Shown: one piece after another, positions 21,895 through 28,766 of the stretch
Position numbering within the stretch: position 1 is the first letter of the stretch
How the letters are laid out: the number at the start of each line of letters is the position of its first letter
Assembly: GCA_035499215.1 (NCBI GenBank)
Contig: DATJZH010000190.1
Span: 1 to 28,766, forward strand
Source of the DNA: DATJZH01 sp035499215
GTDB taxonomy: Bacteria; Actinomycetota; Actinomycetes; Streptosporangiales; Streptosporangiaceae
Length of the DNA: 28,766 bases
Direction of reading: 5' to 3'
Translations under genes and position numbers: made by a program
The notes under the pieces: model-generated
The model's input: only the letters and a program-made list of their open reading frames with translations
Database searches by the model: none
What the model was told of the DNA's origin: nothing

Positions 21895-23312
21895 AGGGGC
21901 ATGCCCTCGGTGTAGCCGGCGGCGCCCTGCACGCCGACGACAGCACGCTCATGCAGCTCGTCCAGATTGCTCGCGCCCACGTAGGTGCACGCGCTGCGGA
22001 GGCCGGCGGTGATCGCGTCGATCAGGTCCTCCACTCCCGGCCGCTGCGGGTCCAGGTACATCCGCGAGGTGGAGATGCCCTCCTCGAACAGTTCCTTGCG
22101 CGCCCGCTCGAACGGGGAGTCGGCCGACGTGCGCAGCCGCACCGCCCTGGCCGAGGCCATGCCAAAGCTTTCCTTGTACAGCCGCCCGTCCGCGTCGCGG
22201 AACACATCGCCCGGCGACTCGCAGGTGCCGGCGAACCAGGATCCGATCATCACGTTGGACGCGCCGGCCGCGAGCGCCAGCGCGACATCTCTGGGGTGGC
22301 GGACGCCGCCGTCGGCCCATACCTGCGCGCCGAGCTGCCGCGCCCGCGCCGCGCATTCGAGCACGGCGCTGAACTGCGGTCGGCCGACTCCTGTCCGCAT
22401 CCGGGTCGTGCACATGGCACCGGGACCGACGCCGACCTTGACGATGTCTGCTCCCGCTGTCACCAGGTCGGCCACACCGGCCGCGGTCACCACGTTCCCG
22501 GCCGCCACGGGCACCCGCGGGGTAAGCTCCCTGACCGCCCGCAGGGCGCTGATCATCTTGTCCTGGTGGCCGTGCGCGGTATCGACCACGAGCAGGTCCG
22601 CGCCCGCGTCCAGCAGCAGCTTGGCCTTGCCGGCTACGTCGCCGCTTATGCCGAGCGCAACGCCGATCCGCAGCCGGCCGCGCGCGTCGACGGCGGGGTC
22701 ATAGAGCGTCGCGCGCAGTGCGCCAGTGCGGGTGAGCATGCCTACGCAGCGGCCAGTGCCGTCGACCACCGGAGCGACCCGATGGCGGCCTTCATGCAGG
22801 AGGCTAAACGCCCGCTCGGGGTCAGTCCCGGCCGGCAGCATCAGCAGTTCGGTGGACATCACCTGACGCAGCTGGGTGAAGCGGTCCACCCCATGGCAAT
22901 CGGCCTCGGTGACGATCCCGACCGGCCGGCCATCCTGGACCACGACGATGGCCCCGTGCGCCCGCTTGGGCAGCAGGCTCAGCGCATGGCCGGTGGTGGC
23001 GTCGGGGCGGAGCGTGAGCGGCGTGTCATGGACGAGATCACGTGCTTTGACCCAGCTCACGACGTCGGCGACGACCTCGACAGGGATGTCCTGCGGCAGG
23101 ATGACCAGCCCGCCGCGGCGGGCAACAGTCTCGGCCATCCTGCGCCCGGCGACCGCCGTCATGTTGGCGACGATGATCGGGATCGTGGTGGCGCTGCCGT
23201 CGCGGGTGGCGAGGTCCACGTCTAGCCGGGAGGTGACCGACGACCGGCTCGGAACCAGGAATACGTCGCTGTACGCCAGATCGTGGGCGGGCTCGGTTAG
23301 GAATCTCACCAT
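21879..23312 (-). CDS. guaB1: GuaB1-family IMP dehydrogenase-related protein (probable GMP reductase)
   Basis: A 477-aa TIM-barrel enzyme. Two CBS domains are inserted at about residues 92-205 (RAHGAIVVVQDGRPVGIVTE, HRVAPVVDGTGRCVGMLTR). The catalytic Cys301 lies in GVGPGAMCTTRMRTGVG, and GGVRHPRDVALALAAGASNVMIG binds the phosphate. Actinobacteria carry this paralogue beside true IMP dehydrogenase; the mycobacterial protein has been reported to act as a GMP reductase (GMP to IMP, NADPH) for purine salvage. YKESFGMAS corresponds to the YRGMGS/flap region. ATG 23312 is divergent from the pteroate synthase gene, 57 bases apart. Confidence 0.9.
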   Translation of the reverse strand: MVRFLTEPAHDLAYSDVFLVPSRSSVTSRLDVDLATRDGSATTIPIIVANMTAVAGRRMAETVARRGGLVILPQDIPVEVVADVVSWVKARDLVHDTPLTLRPDATTGHALSLLPKRAHGAIVVVQDGRPVGIVTEADCHGVDRFTQLRQVMSTELLMLPAGTDPERAFSLLHEGRHRVAPVVDGTGRCVGMLTRTGALRATLYDPAVDARGRLRIGVALGISGDVAGKAKLLLDAGADLLVVDTAHGHQDKMISALRAVRELTPRVPVAAGNVVTAAGVADLVTAGADIVKVGVGPGAMCTTRMRTGVGRPQFSAVLECAARARQLGAQVWADGGVRHPRDVALALAAGASNVMIGSWFAGTCESPGDVFRDADGRLYKESFGMASARAVRLRTSADSPFERARKELFEEGISTSRMYLDPQRPGVEDLIDAITAGLRSACTYVGASNLDELHERAVVGVQGAAGYTEGMPLPSGW

Positions 23313-23356
23313 TCGATTCTGCCCTCGGCGCGGTAGTGCCGCACCTCAGGCGCGTC

Positions 23357-23362
23357 TATCCT
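23357..23362 (+). promoter_or_regulatory. Possible -10 of a leaderless folP2-like transcript
   Basis: TATCCT matches TAnnnT and ends seven bases before GTG 23370. No ribosome binding site precedes either GTG 23370 or ATG 23376. Confidence 0.3.
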
Positions 23363-23369
23363 GCTGCCG

Positions 23370-24242
23370 GTGACGATGGCGCGGACGCTGCGGCTTGGCA
23401 GGCGGGAATGGCCGCCTGGCTCGGTCGCGATCATGGCCGTGGTCAACAGGACGCCGGATTCGTTCTTCGATCACGGCCGAACCTTCCGGTTCGGCGCCGC
23501 GCTTGATTCGGTCGGCCGGGCTGTTGCGGCGGGCGCGGACATCGTGGACATCGGCGGAGTCAAGGCGGGCCCGGGCGAAGAGGTTGACGCCGCCGAGGAA
23601 ATCCGCCGCGTGGCGGGTCTGGTGGCGGCGGTCAGGGAACGTCATCCTGACGTGGTGATCAGCGTCGACACCTGGCGGGCGGAGGTGGGCGCAGCAGTCG
23701 CCGGATGCGGGGCTGATCTGCTGAACGATCCGTGGGGCGGCGCGGATCCGCGGCTCGCGGAGGTCGCCGCGGGACACGGCATCGGCATGGTCTGCGCGCA
23801 TGCGGGCGGTCTCGCCCCGCGTACCAGCTCGCTCCGCCCAGCCTACGCCGACGTGGTGGCGGACGTGATCAGCTCGGTATGCGCCGAGGCTGACCGGGCC
23901 GTATCGGCGGGCGTGGCGGCAGAGGCCATCGTGATCGACCCGGCGCACGATTTCGGCAAGACGACCTGGCACTCGCTGGAGATCACGCGCCGACTGCCCG
24001 AGCTCTGCGCGACCGGATGGCCCCTCCTCGTGGCGGTGTCCAATAAAGACTTCGTGGGGGAAGCCCTCGACCTGCCGGCCAGCCAGCGGGGCGAGGGCAC
24101 GATGGCGGCGCTGGCAATCTCTGCCTGGCTCGGGGCCCGGGTAGTCCGGGTCCATGACGTGCCGGCCGCCCGCCGCGCCCTGGATGTGGTTGCCTGGGTG
24201 CGCGGTCCCGGCCGAATCGCGCCGCTGCCGGGCTCAGGCTGA
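23370..24242 (+). CDS. folP2: Dihydropteroate synthase paralogue (FolP2-like)
   Basis: A 290-aa TIM-barrel protein of the pterin-binding family. IMAVVNRTPDSFFDHGRTF is the first signature, with an Arg in the VNRTPDSF form seen in mycobacterial FolP2 rather than VTPDSFSDGG. VDIGGVKAGPGEEVD corresponds to DIGGESTRPG with the Thr-Arg pair changed. Near the end, SNKDFVGEALDLPASQRGEGTMAAL replaces the SRKxFLG segment. These changes hit the usual pABA-contact loops. Mycobacterial FolP2 is reported not to replace FolP1, so the true reaction is uncertain. Start GTG 23370 or ATG 23376. It converges with, and overlaps by nine bases, the TetR gene. Confidence 0.88.
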   Translation: MTMARTLRLGRREWPPGSVAIMAVVNRTPDSFFDHGRTFRFGAALDSVGRAVAAGADIVDIGGVKAGPGEEVDAAEEIRRVAGLVAAVRERHPDVVISVDTWRAEVGAAVAGCGADLLNDPWGGADPRLAEVAAGHGIGMVCAHAGGLAPRTSSLRPAYADVVADVISSVCAEADRAVSAGVAAEAIVIDPAHDFGKTTWHSLEITRRLPELCATGWPLLVAVSNKDFVGEALDLPASQRGEGTMAALAISAWLGARVVRVHDVPAARRALDVVAWVRGPGRIAPLPGSG

Positions 24243-24968
24243 GTGGAACGCGGCATACATGATGGAAGTCAGCCGGTCCACCATCTCCGCCCTGGGCAGC
24301 CGCACCTCGACGCTCAGCAGGTAATTGACGCGCTCGAGCATCATCATCAAGGCCACGGCAGTCAGCTCGGCGTGCTCGGCCAGCCCGCCGCCTGCATCTG
24401 CCCGGTCGCCGGCGCCCGCCGCGGTCATTCCCTGGGTGATGGCCTCGGCCAGCCGGAACAGCAGCTGGAGCCCGTCGCCGTACACTTCCTCGCCGACAAT
24501 CTCAGCCTGACTGAGGATCCTGATCACGGTGGCGTGCGCGCTGTAGGTGTCACAGAAGCCCTGAACCCAGGTCCGCAGCGCGGCACGGCCCGCTTCATCG
24601 CTCGTCACGACGGGGAACTCATCGGTTACGCGTTCCATGTCATGCAGGGCGTCCCGCAGCAACGCTCGCAGCAAGTCGTCCTTGTTGAGGAAATACAGGT
24701 AAAAAGTGCCGTGTGAGGTCTTGGCCCGGCGGACTACGTCATCGACCCGGACAGCCTGGAAACCGCGCTCGTCGAACTCGGCCAGGCCAGCCTCGAGCAG
24801 CTTGCGCACTGTCTGCTGGCCCTGGGCGCCGAGTGCCCGCTCCTGCGCAGGCGCTCCGCCGCGAAGCGAAGGCGGCTGACCGGGGCCGCTGCCGCCGCTC
24901 GGTGGCATGGCTTCCTGGCTCCTGGCGCCCTCCGGCGTCGTCGCGCCGTGGCCGACTTCCGGACTCAT
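24234..24968 (-). CDS. TetR-family transcriptional regulator
   Basis: A 244-aa repressor-type protein. The helix-turn-helix lies at about residues 51-98, in TVRKLLEAGLAEFDERGF, VRVDDVVRRAKTSHGTFYLYF and NKDDLLRALL. A ligand-binding helical domain follows, with YNLLSVEVRLPR-like helices at the end (MLERVNYLLSVEVRLP). The first ~45 residues are a Gly/Pro/Ser-rich extension whose start is uncertain; ATG 24968 was chosen, but no good ribosome site is visible. It is divergent from the lytic transglycosylase gene, and two palindromic repeats lie between them. Confidence 0.88.
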   Translation of the reverse strand: MSPEVGHGATTPEGARSQEAMPPSGGSGPGQPPSLRGGAPAQERALGAQGQQTVRKLLEAGLAEFDERGFQAVRVDDVVRRAKTSHGTFYLYFLNKDDLLRALLRDALHDMERVTDEFPVVTSDEAGRAALRTWVQGFCDTYSAHATVIRILSQAEIVGEEVYGDGLQLLFRLAEAITQGMTAAGAGDRADAGGGLAEHAELTAVALMMMLERVNYLLSVEVRLPRAEMVDRLTSIMYAAFHSA

Positions 24969-25354
24969 GCTGGCGAGACTAGCCCAACGGCCGCCGGCCC
25001 TTCGCGCGCCCCCGCGCATCTCCACTATTTGCCTCCTTACCGCGCCCGTCCCCGGCCGCCAGCCGCGCCGTCCCGGCCGCACTCGGTCCCGTGTCTGGCG
25101 GTCCCTGTCTCCCGTGCAGGCGCGCCTGGCGTATCCGGTGGTCCCGTGCCCGGCGCTCGGTTCTGCGCGCCGCTCCGGTACCGCTACGGATATACCCGGG
25201 CAAGAACCTGGTCATGACCGCCCTACTCGGGCAAGTACCTGGTCATGACCGCGCTGGCCGCCGCACGACACTATCGGGGCGTTGCAACTGGTTTGCGCCC
25301 GGCGCCGGGCTCTCGCGGCGGCCCGCGGCTTACCAGCTCGAACCGCGGGCGGCT
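24969..25354. other. 386-base intergenic region between tetR and the lytic transglycosylase gene
   Basis: No credible gene is present. The region is proline/arginine-coding in several frames without ribosome sites. Its main feature is the pair of 24-bp repeats with GGTCATGACC palindromes at 25197-25251. TATACC (25191-25196) just before the first repeat could be a -10 element reading rightwards. Confidence 0.5.
25197..25251. promoter_or_regulatory. Two direct repeats each ending in the palindrome GGTCATGACC (operator candidates)
   Basis: The 24-base copies 25197-25220 and 25228-25251 differ at a single base (CAAGAACC against CAAGTACC). Each contains the perfect 10-bp palindrome GGTCATGACC, at 25210-25219 and 25241-25250. 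The 31-base period equals about three helical turns, so two dimers would bind the same face. The site is about 100 bases before the lytic transglycosylase start and 230 before the TetR start, so the TetR protein is the first candidate binder. Confidence 0.6.
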
Positions 25355-26638
25355 ATGGTGACGGTGATGGGACGCTTCTCGAGGCGCGCCTGCGCACGCC
25401 CCAATGCCGTGCCCGGCTGGCGCATGCCCGCGTTCAGGCGGCGGCAGATCCCGGGCTTCCGCGGAATCGGCGCGGTCGGAGCTGTCGCGGCGCTCGCGGC
25501 CGGCGCCGGGACCCAGGTCGGCGGACATGCGGATCTGGGCGCGCAGCCGAGCGCCCGCGCGGTCTTTGCGGCCGTCATGCCGGTTCAGCGGGCCATCTTC
25601 AACGATGCGTCAGCGCAGGCAGCGGCGGGTCCCTTCCTGGTCGGCGGCCGGGGATCAGACACCGCGGCCGGGCAGGGCGGCGGGGCAGCGCCGCTGCGGC
25701 GGATCATCCTTCCCGACCTGCTGATCGTGGCCGCCAGGGGGCTGTCCGGCCGCCAGATCGCCAGGCTCGGCGAGATCCCCAGCATCCGCAACATGATCAC
25801 TTTCGACGGCGCCGAGATCAGGGCCGGCGGCCGGCGGGCCAGCGTCATCGGCGTCGACCCGGGCCAGTTCCGCTCCTGGGTGCCCTTGCGGACCGCTTCC
25901 GATCAGGCATTCTGGACCGCGCTGTCGGGGGGCGGCTTCGTGGCGTCGGACGCCGCGAAGGCCAGGCTCGCGCTGCGCGATGGTGACGTATATTCGCTCC
26001 GCGGCAGGACCCGGCAGTCAGCTGCGTTTGGCGGTGCGGCGCAGCTTGGCGTATCGGGCATCGACCTCCTGGTGAATACGCGCACATCCCGGCAGCTCGG
26101 CCTGGTGCACAAGGTTGCCGCCCTGGTCAGCGCCCCCGGCGGCCGGCTCTCCGCACTGATCAGCAAGATCTCCCGGCTGCTCGGGCCGTCGGGCCAGGTC
26201 ATCAGCCTGCGCACGCAGCAGCTCCCGGTAACGAACGCCAGTTCCAGTCAGCCGCCGGCCAGCTACCTGCAGCTCTTCCGGGAATCCGCCGCCAGGTACT
26301 GTCCCGGCCTGTCCTGGACCGTGCTCGCCGCGATCGGCCAGATCGAGAGCGCCGACGGCACGAATGTCGGGCCGTCCAGCGCCGGCGCGCTGGGCCCCAT
26401 GCAGTTCATGCCGTCCACCTGGGCCAGGTGGGGCATCGACGGATTCGGCCAGCCTGGTGCGCCCGACATCATGAATCCCTATGACGCCGTCCCGTCGGCC
26501 GCGCGGCTGCTGTGCGGCGCTGGGGCAGCAGCGGGCGGCACGGCGCTGCGCTCGGCTATCTTCGCCTACAACCACGCCACCTGGTACGTCAACGAGGTTC
26601 TGGCGCTGGCGGCCGAATACGCGGCCGACTACCGCTGA
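25355..26638 (+). CDS. Secreted or anchored lytic transglycosylase-like protein
   Basis: A 427-aa protein. A basic N-terminus leads to a weak hydrophobic segment (IGAVGAVAALAAGAGTQVGG), probably a signal or anchor. The middle ~200 residues (RIILPDLLIVAARGLSGRQIARLGEIPSIRNMITFDGAEIR) match no family I know. The C-terminal ~130 residues form a soluble lytic transglycosylase (lysozyme-like) domain. There LSWTVLAAIGQIESADG holds the catalytic Glu331, followed by GALGPMQFMPSTWARWG and AIFAYNHATWYVNEVL. It would cleave the glycan backbone of peptidoglycan. Start ATG 25355 or ATG 25367; no clear ribosome site. Confidence 0.85.
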   Translation: MVTVMGRFSRRACARPNAVPGWRMPAFRRRQIPGFRGIGAVGAVAALAAGAGTQVGGHADLGAQPSARAVFAAVMPVQRAIFNDASAQAAAGPFLVGGRGSDTAAGQGGGAAPLRRIILPDLLIVAARGLSGRQIARLGEIPSIRNMITFDGAEIRAGGRRASVIGVDPGQFRSWVPLRTASDQAFWTALSGGGFVASDAAKARLALRDGDVYSLRGRTRQSAAFGGAAQLGVSGIDLLVNTRTSRQLGLVHKVAALVSAPGGRLSALISKISRLLGPSGQVISLRTQQLPVTNASSSQPPASYLQLFRESAARYCPGLSWTVLAAIGQIESADGTNVGPSSAGALGPMQFMPSTWARWGIDGFGQPGAPDIMNPYDAVPSAARLLCGAGAAAGGTALRSAIFAYNHATWYVNEVLALAAEYAADYR

Positions 26639-26724
26639 GCCCGGCCCGCTGCGCTGGCTGGCACTGGCCGCCCGGCCGCTGGCTGGCTGCCGGCTGGCTG
26701 GCACTGGGCTGATTGGATGGGAGC

Positions 26725-27756
26725 ATGCTGCCCTACGACGCTTTCCTGCTCGTCTCCTTCGGCGGGCCGCAGCACCGCGATGACGTTATCCCGTTCCTGC
26801 GCAACGTCACCGCCGGCCGCAACATCCCCGCAGACCGGCTGGCAGAGGTGGCTGAGCATTACTACCTTTTCGACGGCGTCAGCCCGATCAACAAGCAGTG
26901 CCAGGATCTCATCACGGCGGTCGAGAAGGACTTCGCCGCGCGCGGCATCGACCTGCCGGTCTACTGGGGCAACCGGAACTGGCAGCCGTACCTCGGCGAC
27001 ACGCTCCAGGAGATGGCATCCGCGGGAGCGCGGCGTGCGCTGGCGCTGGTCACATCCGCTTACAGCTCGTACTCCGGCTGCCGGCAGTATCTGCACGATA
27101 TCGACCGGGCCAGGGCGCACGCAGGTCCCGCGGCCCCGCAGGTCGACAAGATCCGGCAGTACTTCAACCACCCCGGCTTCATCGAGCCGCTGGCCAGCTC
27201 GGCGACCGCAGCCCTCGAGTCACTGCCGCCGGCTGTCAGGAAGGACGCTGATCTTGTCTTCACCGCGCACAGCATCCCCGAGCCGATGGCGGCGGCGAGC
27301 GGGCCGGCCGGCGGAGCGTATCCCGCGCAGCTCACGGAGGCCGCCCGGCTGGTCGCCGAGCGCGTGCCGGGCGAGCGATCCTGGCGGCTGGCCTATCAGA
27401 GCCGCAGCGGCCCGCCGGAACAGCCGTGGCTCGTACCCGACATCCGCGACAGCCTGACCGATCTTGCGCGAGCTGGCTCGCGGGCAGCGGTGATCGTGCC
27501 GGCCGGTTTCGTCTCCGATCACATGGAGGTCAAGTTCGATCTTGATGTCGAGGCTGCGGAGACGGCCGCGCGGCTTGGCCTGCCGGTGGCTCGCGCGGCC
27601 ACGCCGGGCACCCACCCCCGTTTCGTGGCGATGATCAGTGAGCTGGTCGCCGAACGGCTGACTGGCGCGCCGCGCCTGGCGCTGGGCAGCATGGGACCGA
27701 TGCACGACGTATGTCCGGGCGGCTGCTGCGCCGCCGGTGCCAGGGCGCCCGCGTGA
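26725..27756 (+). CDS. cpfC: Ferrochelatase (probable coproporphyrin III ferrochelatase)
   Basis: A 343-aa enzyme inserting Fe(II) into a porphyrin. LLVSFGGPQ is the N-terminal signature, TAHSIPEPM contains catalytic His182, and DHMEVKFDLDVEA contains Glu268. The cysteines Cys119 (SGCRQY) and Cys330, Cys334 and Cys335 (VCPGGCCA) fit the [2Fe-2S] cluster reported for actinobacterial ferrochelatases. Actinobacteria use the coproporphyrin-dependent route, hence the proposed symbol; hemH is the older name. ATG 26725 was chosen because MLPYDAFLLVSFGGP matches the usual N-terminus; TTG 26713 is in frame upstream. The GTGA overlap with the next gene shows coupling. Confidence 0.92.
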   Translation: MLPYDAFLLVSFGGPQHRDDVIPFLRNVTAGRNIPADRLAEVAEHYYLFDGVSPINKQCQDLITAVEKDFAARGIDLPVYWGNRNWQPYLGDTLQEMASAGARRALALVTSAYSSYSGCRQYLHDIDRARAHAGPAAPQVDKIRQYFNHPGFIEPLASSATAALESLPPAVRKDADLVFTAHSIPEPMAAASGPAGGAYPAQLTEAARLVAERVPGERSWRLAYQSRSGPPEQPWLVPDIRDSLTDLARAGSRAAVIVPAGFVSDHMEVKFDLDVEAAETAARLGLPVARAATPGTHPRFVAMISELVAERLTGAPRLALGSMGPMHDVCPGGCCAAGARAPA

Positions 27757-28604
27757 CTGAGGCCCCCGACCTGACCGTGACTGCGGCGCAGCTGCTGGAC
27801 CTGGCCTGCTCGACCGCGCTTTCAGCCGGTGAGCTGCTGCTGTCGCGCAGCGGCTGGGCGTCGGTCGTCGAGACCAAGTCCAGCCCGACGGACGTAGTCA
27901 CCGAGATGGACCGCGCGGCCGAGGAGATGATTCGCAGCCGGATACTGGCTGACCGGCCGAAGGATGCGATCCTCGGCGAGGAGGGCGGCCAGGTCGGCGA
28001 CCAGGCAGGCGGGGTCCGGTGGATCGTGGACCCGCTGGATGGCACCGTCAACTACCTGTACGGGCTGCCGGACTGGGCAGTGAGCATCGCGGCCGAGATG
28101 GGCGGCGCGGTGGTCGCGGGCGCGGTATTCGTCCCCCGTCGCGGCGACCTGTTCAGCGCCCGGCTGGGCGGCGGGGCATGGCTGCGCACTGGTGCTGCGG
28201 CAGGTGCTGCCTCGTCGGCGCCGCAGCGGCTGACCTGCAACCTCGGCGTCTCCCTCGCCAGTGCGCTGGTGGCGACCGGGTTCGGCTACGAGGCGGGCCG
28301 CCGCCACGTTCAGGGCGCGGTGCTCAGCGCGGTGCTGCCCAGGGTCCGCGACATCCGGCGCGGCGGGTCGTGCGCGGTAGACCTGTGCTCGCTGGCGCGC
28401 GGCAACGTGGACGCGTACTACGAGCGTGGCGTGCACTACTGGGACATCGCGGCGGGCGGCCTGATCGCTCGCGAGGCGGGAGCCCTGGTGGCCGGCCTGT
28501 CCGGCAGGCCGGCCGGCTCGTCGATGACCGTCAGTGCTGCTCCCGATCTGTTCGCCGAGCTGCACGACCTGCTGGTCAGCCTGGATCCAGAGCGGGACGA
28601 CTAG
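27753..28604 (+). CDS. Inositol monophosphatase-family phosphatase
   Basis: A 283-aa Mg-dependent, Li-sensitive-type phosphatase. The metal ligands are in GEEGG (75-79), IVDPLDGTVNY (91-101) and YWDIAAGGLIAREAGA. Family members hydrolyse inositol-1-phosphate, and others histidinol phosphate, fructose-1,6-bisphosphate or PAP; the substrate here cannot be told apart by eye. GTG 27753 overlaps the ferrochelatase stop as GTGA and gives the usual family length. Confidence 0.9.
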   Translation: MTEAPDLTVTAAQLLDLACSTALSAGELLLSRSGWASVVETKSSPTDVVTEMDRAAEEMIRSRILADRPKDAILGEEGGQVGDQAGGVRWIVDPLDGTVNYLYGLPDWAVSIAAEMGGAVVAGAVFVPRRGDLFSARLGGGAWLRTGAAAGAASSAPQRLTCNLGVSLASALVATGFGYEAGRRHVQGAVLSAVLPRVRDIRRGGSCAVDLCSLARGNVDAYYERGVHYWDIAAGGLIAREAGALVAGLSGRPAGSSMTVSAAPDLFAELHDLLVSLDPERDD

Positions 28605-28636
28605 CCCTGCGGCGCCCCTGGCTGCAGGTGGCGTCC

Positions 28637-28766
28637 GGAACCCGGTGTAAATCGGCGGGCGTGGGTTCCTCTCGTGGTCTGATGTTAGGCGGTCACGGCG
28701 ACAGTTTTGGCGTGCTCATGCTCGTGTCGCATTTGAGGCTGTCCGGTATCTCCGTAGTTGCCTCAC
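28637..28766. other. Lower-GC segment at the window edge with a hairpin and a partial open frame
   Basis: GGAACCC (28637-28643) pairs with GGGTTCC (28663-28669), a possible terminator for the preceding gene or the end of an inserted element. From ATG 28682 an open frame runs off the window (MLGGHGDSFGVLMLVSHLRL and on, 28 codons), using TTA and TTG codons unlike the neighbours. No ribosome site precedes it and no family is recognised. It could be the start of a transposase gene, but that is a guess. Confidence 0.3.

Noticed and set aside
28685..28763. Minus-strand partial gene end at the window edge
   Set aside because: That frame has a TGA at 28765-28763, so it is closed on both sides and only about 25 codons long.
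1..28766. CRISPR arrays, rRNA genes, complete insertion sequences or a replication origin
   Set aside because: No regularly spaced repeats with spacers, no rRNA sequence, no intact transposase and no DnaA-box cluster were seen.

Overview
The window is very GC-rich, uses many GTG starts, and carries genes typical of Actinomycetota: the CBS-containing GuaB1 IMPDH relative, a FolP2-type pteroate synthase paralogue, an actinobacterial ferrochelatase with a C-terminal cysteine cluster, FadE-type acyl-CoA dehydrogenases and a GlnR-like box. It looks chromosomal. The organism is probably a soil actinomycete; I cannot fix the genus.

Layout. (1) 1-0.8 kb: tRNA-Pro(GGG) followed by a decayed endonuclease-like gene in shifted frames. 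(2) 0.9-3.1 kb: a monofunctional GT51 peptidoglycan glycosyltransferase, then two tandem GtrA-family membrane proteins on the minus strand with a structured leader. (3) 3.3-6.8 kb: an ABC-2 exporter (one ATPase, two permeases) followed by a class I glutamine amidotransferase. (4) 6.8-12.8 kb: a PLP decarboxylase divergent from an operon of acyl-CoA dehydrogenase (FadE2-like), SDR reductase, and two overlapping acyl-CoA dehydrogenases that look like the two chains of a heteromeric enzyme. An inverted-repeat operator candidate lies between them. (5) 12.8-15.7 kb: an Amt ammonium transporter with a GlnR-like box and a strong terminator, then an alpha/beta hydrolase. (6) 15.7-21.6 kb, minus strand: an OmpR-type two-component system followed by a five-gene redox operon whose start/stop codons overlap at every junction (small one-TM protein, ferric-reductase-like bis-heme membrane protein, NuoF-like flavoprotein, CxxHxxC ferredoxin, b561-like membrane protein). 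(7) 21.9-25 kb: guaB1, a divergent folP2-like gene and a convergent TetR regulator. (8) 25.2-28.6 kb: duplicated palindromic operator candidates, a lytic transglycosylase, ferrochelatase and an overlapping inositol-monophosphatase-family gene. The last ~130 bases are less GC-rich and may be the edge of another element.

The strongest candidate for a little-described system is region 6. I infer that NAD(P)H-derived electrons pass through the NuoF-like protein and the ferredoxin to two membrane heme proteins, replacing the FAD/NADPH domain normally fused to ferric reductases and NADPH oxidases. Two GTTCAG direct repeats at 11-bp period, the spacing OmpR-family regulators favour, lie upstream of this operon and downstream of the two-component genes.
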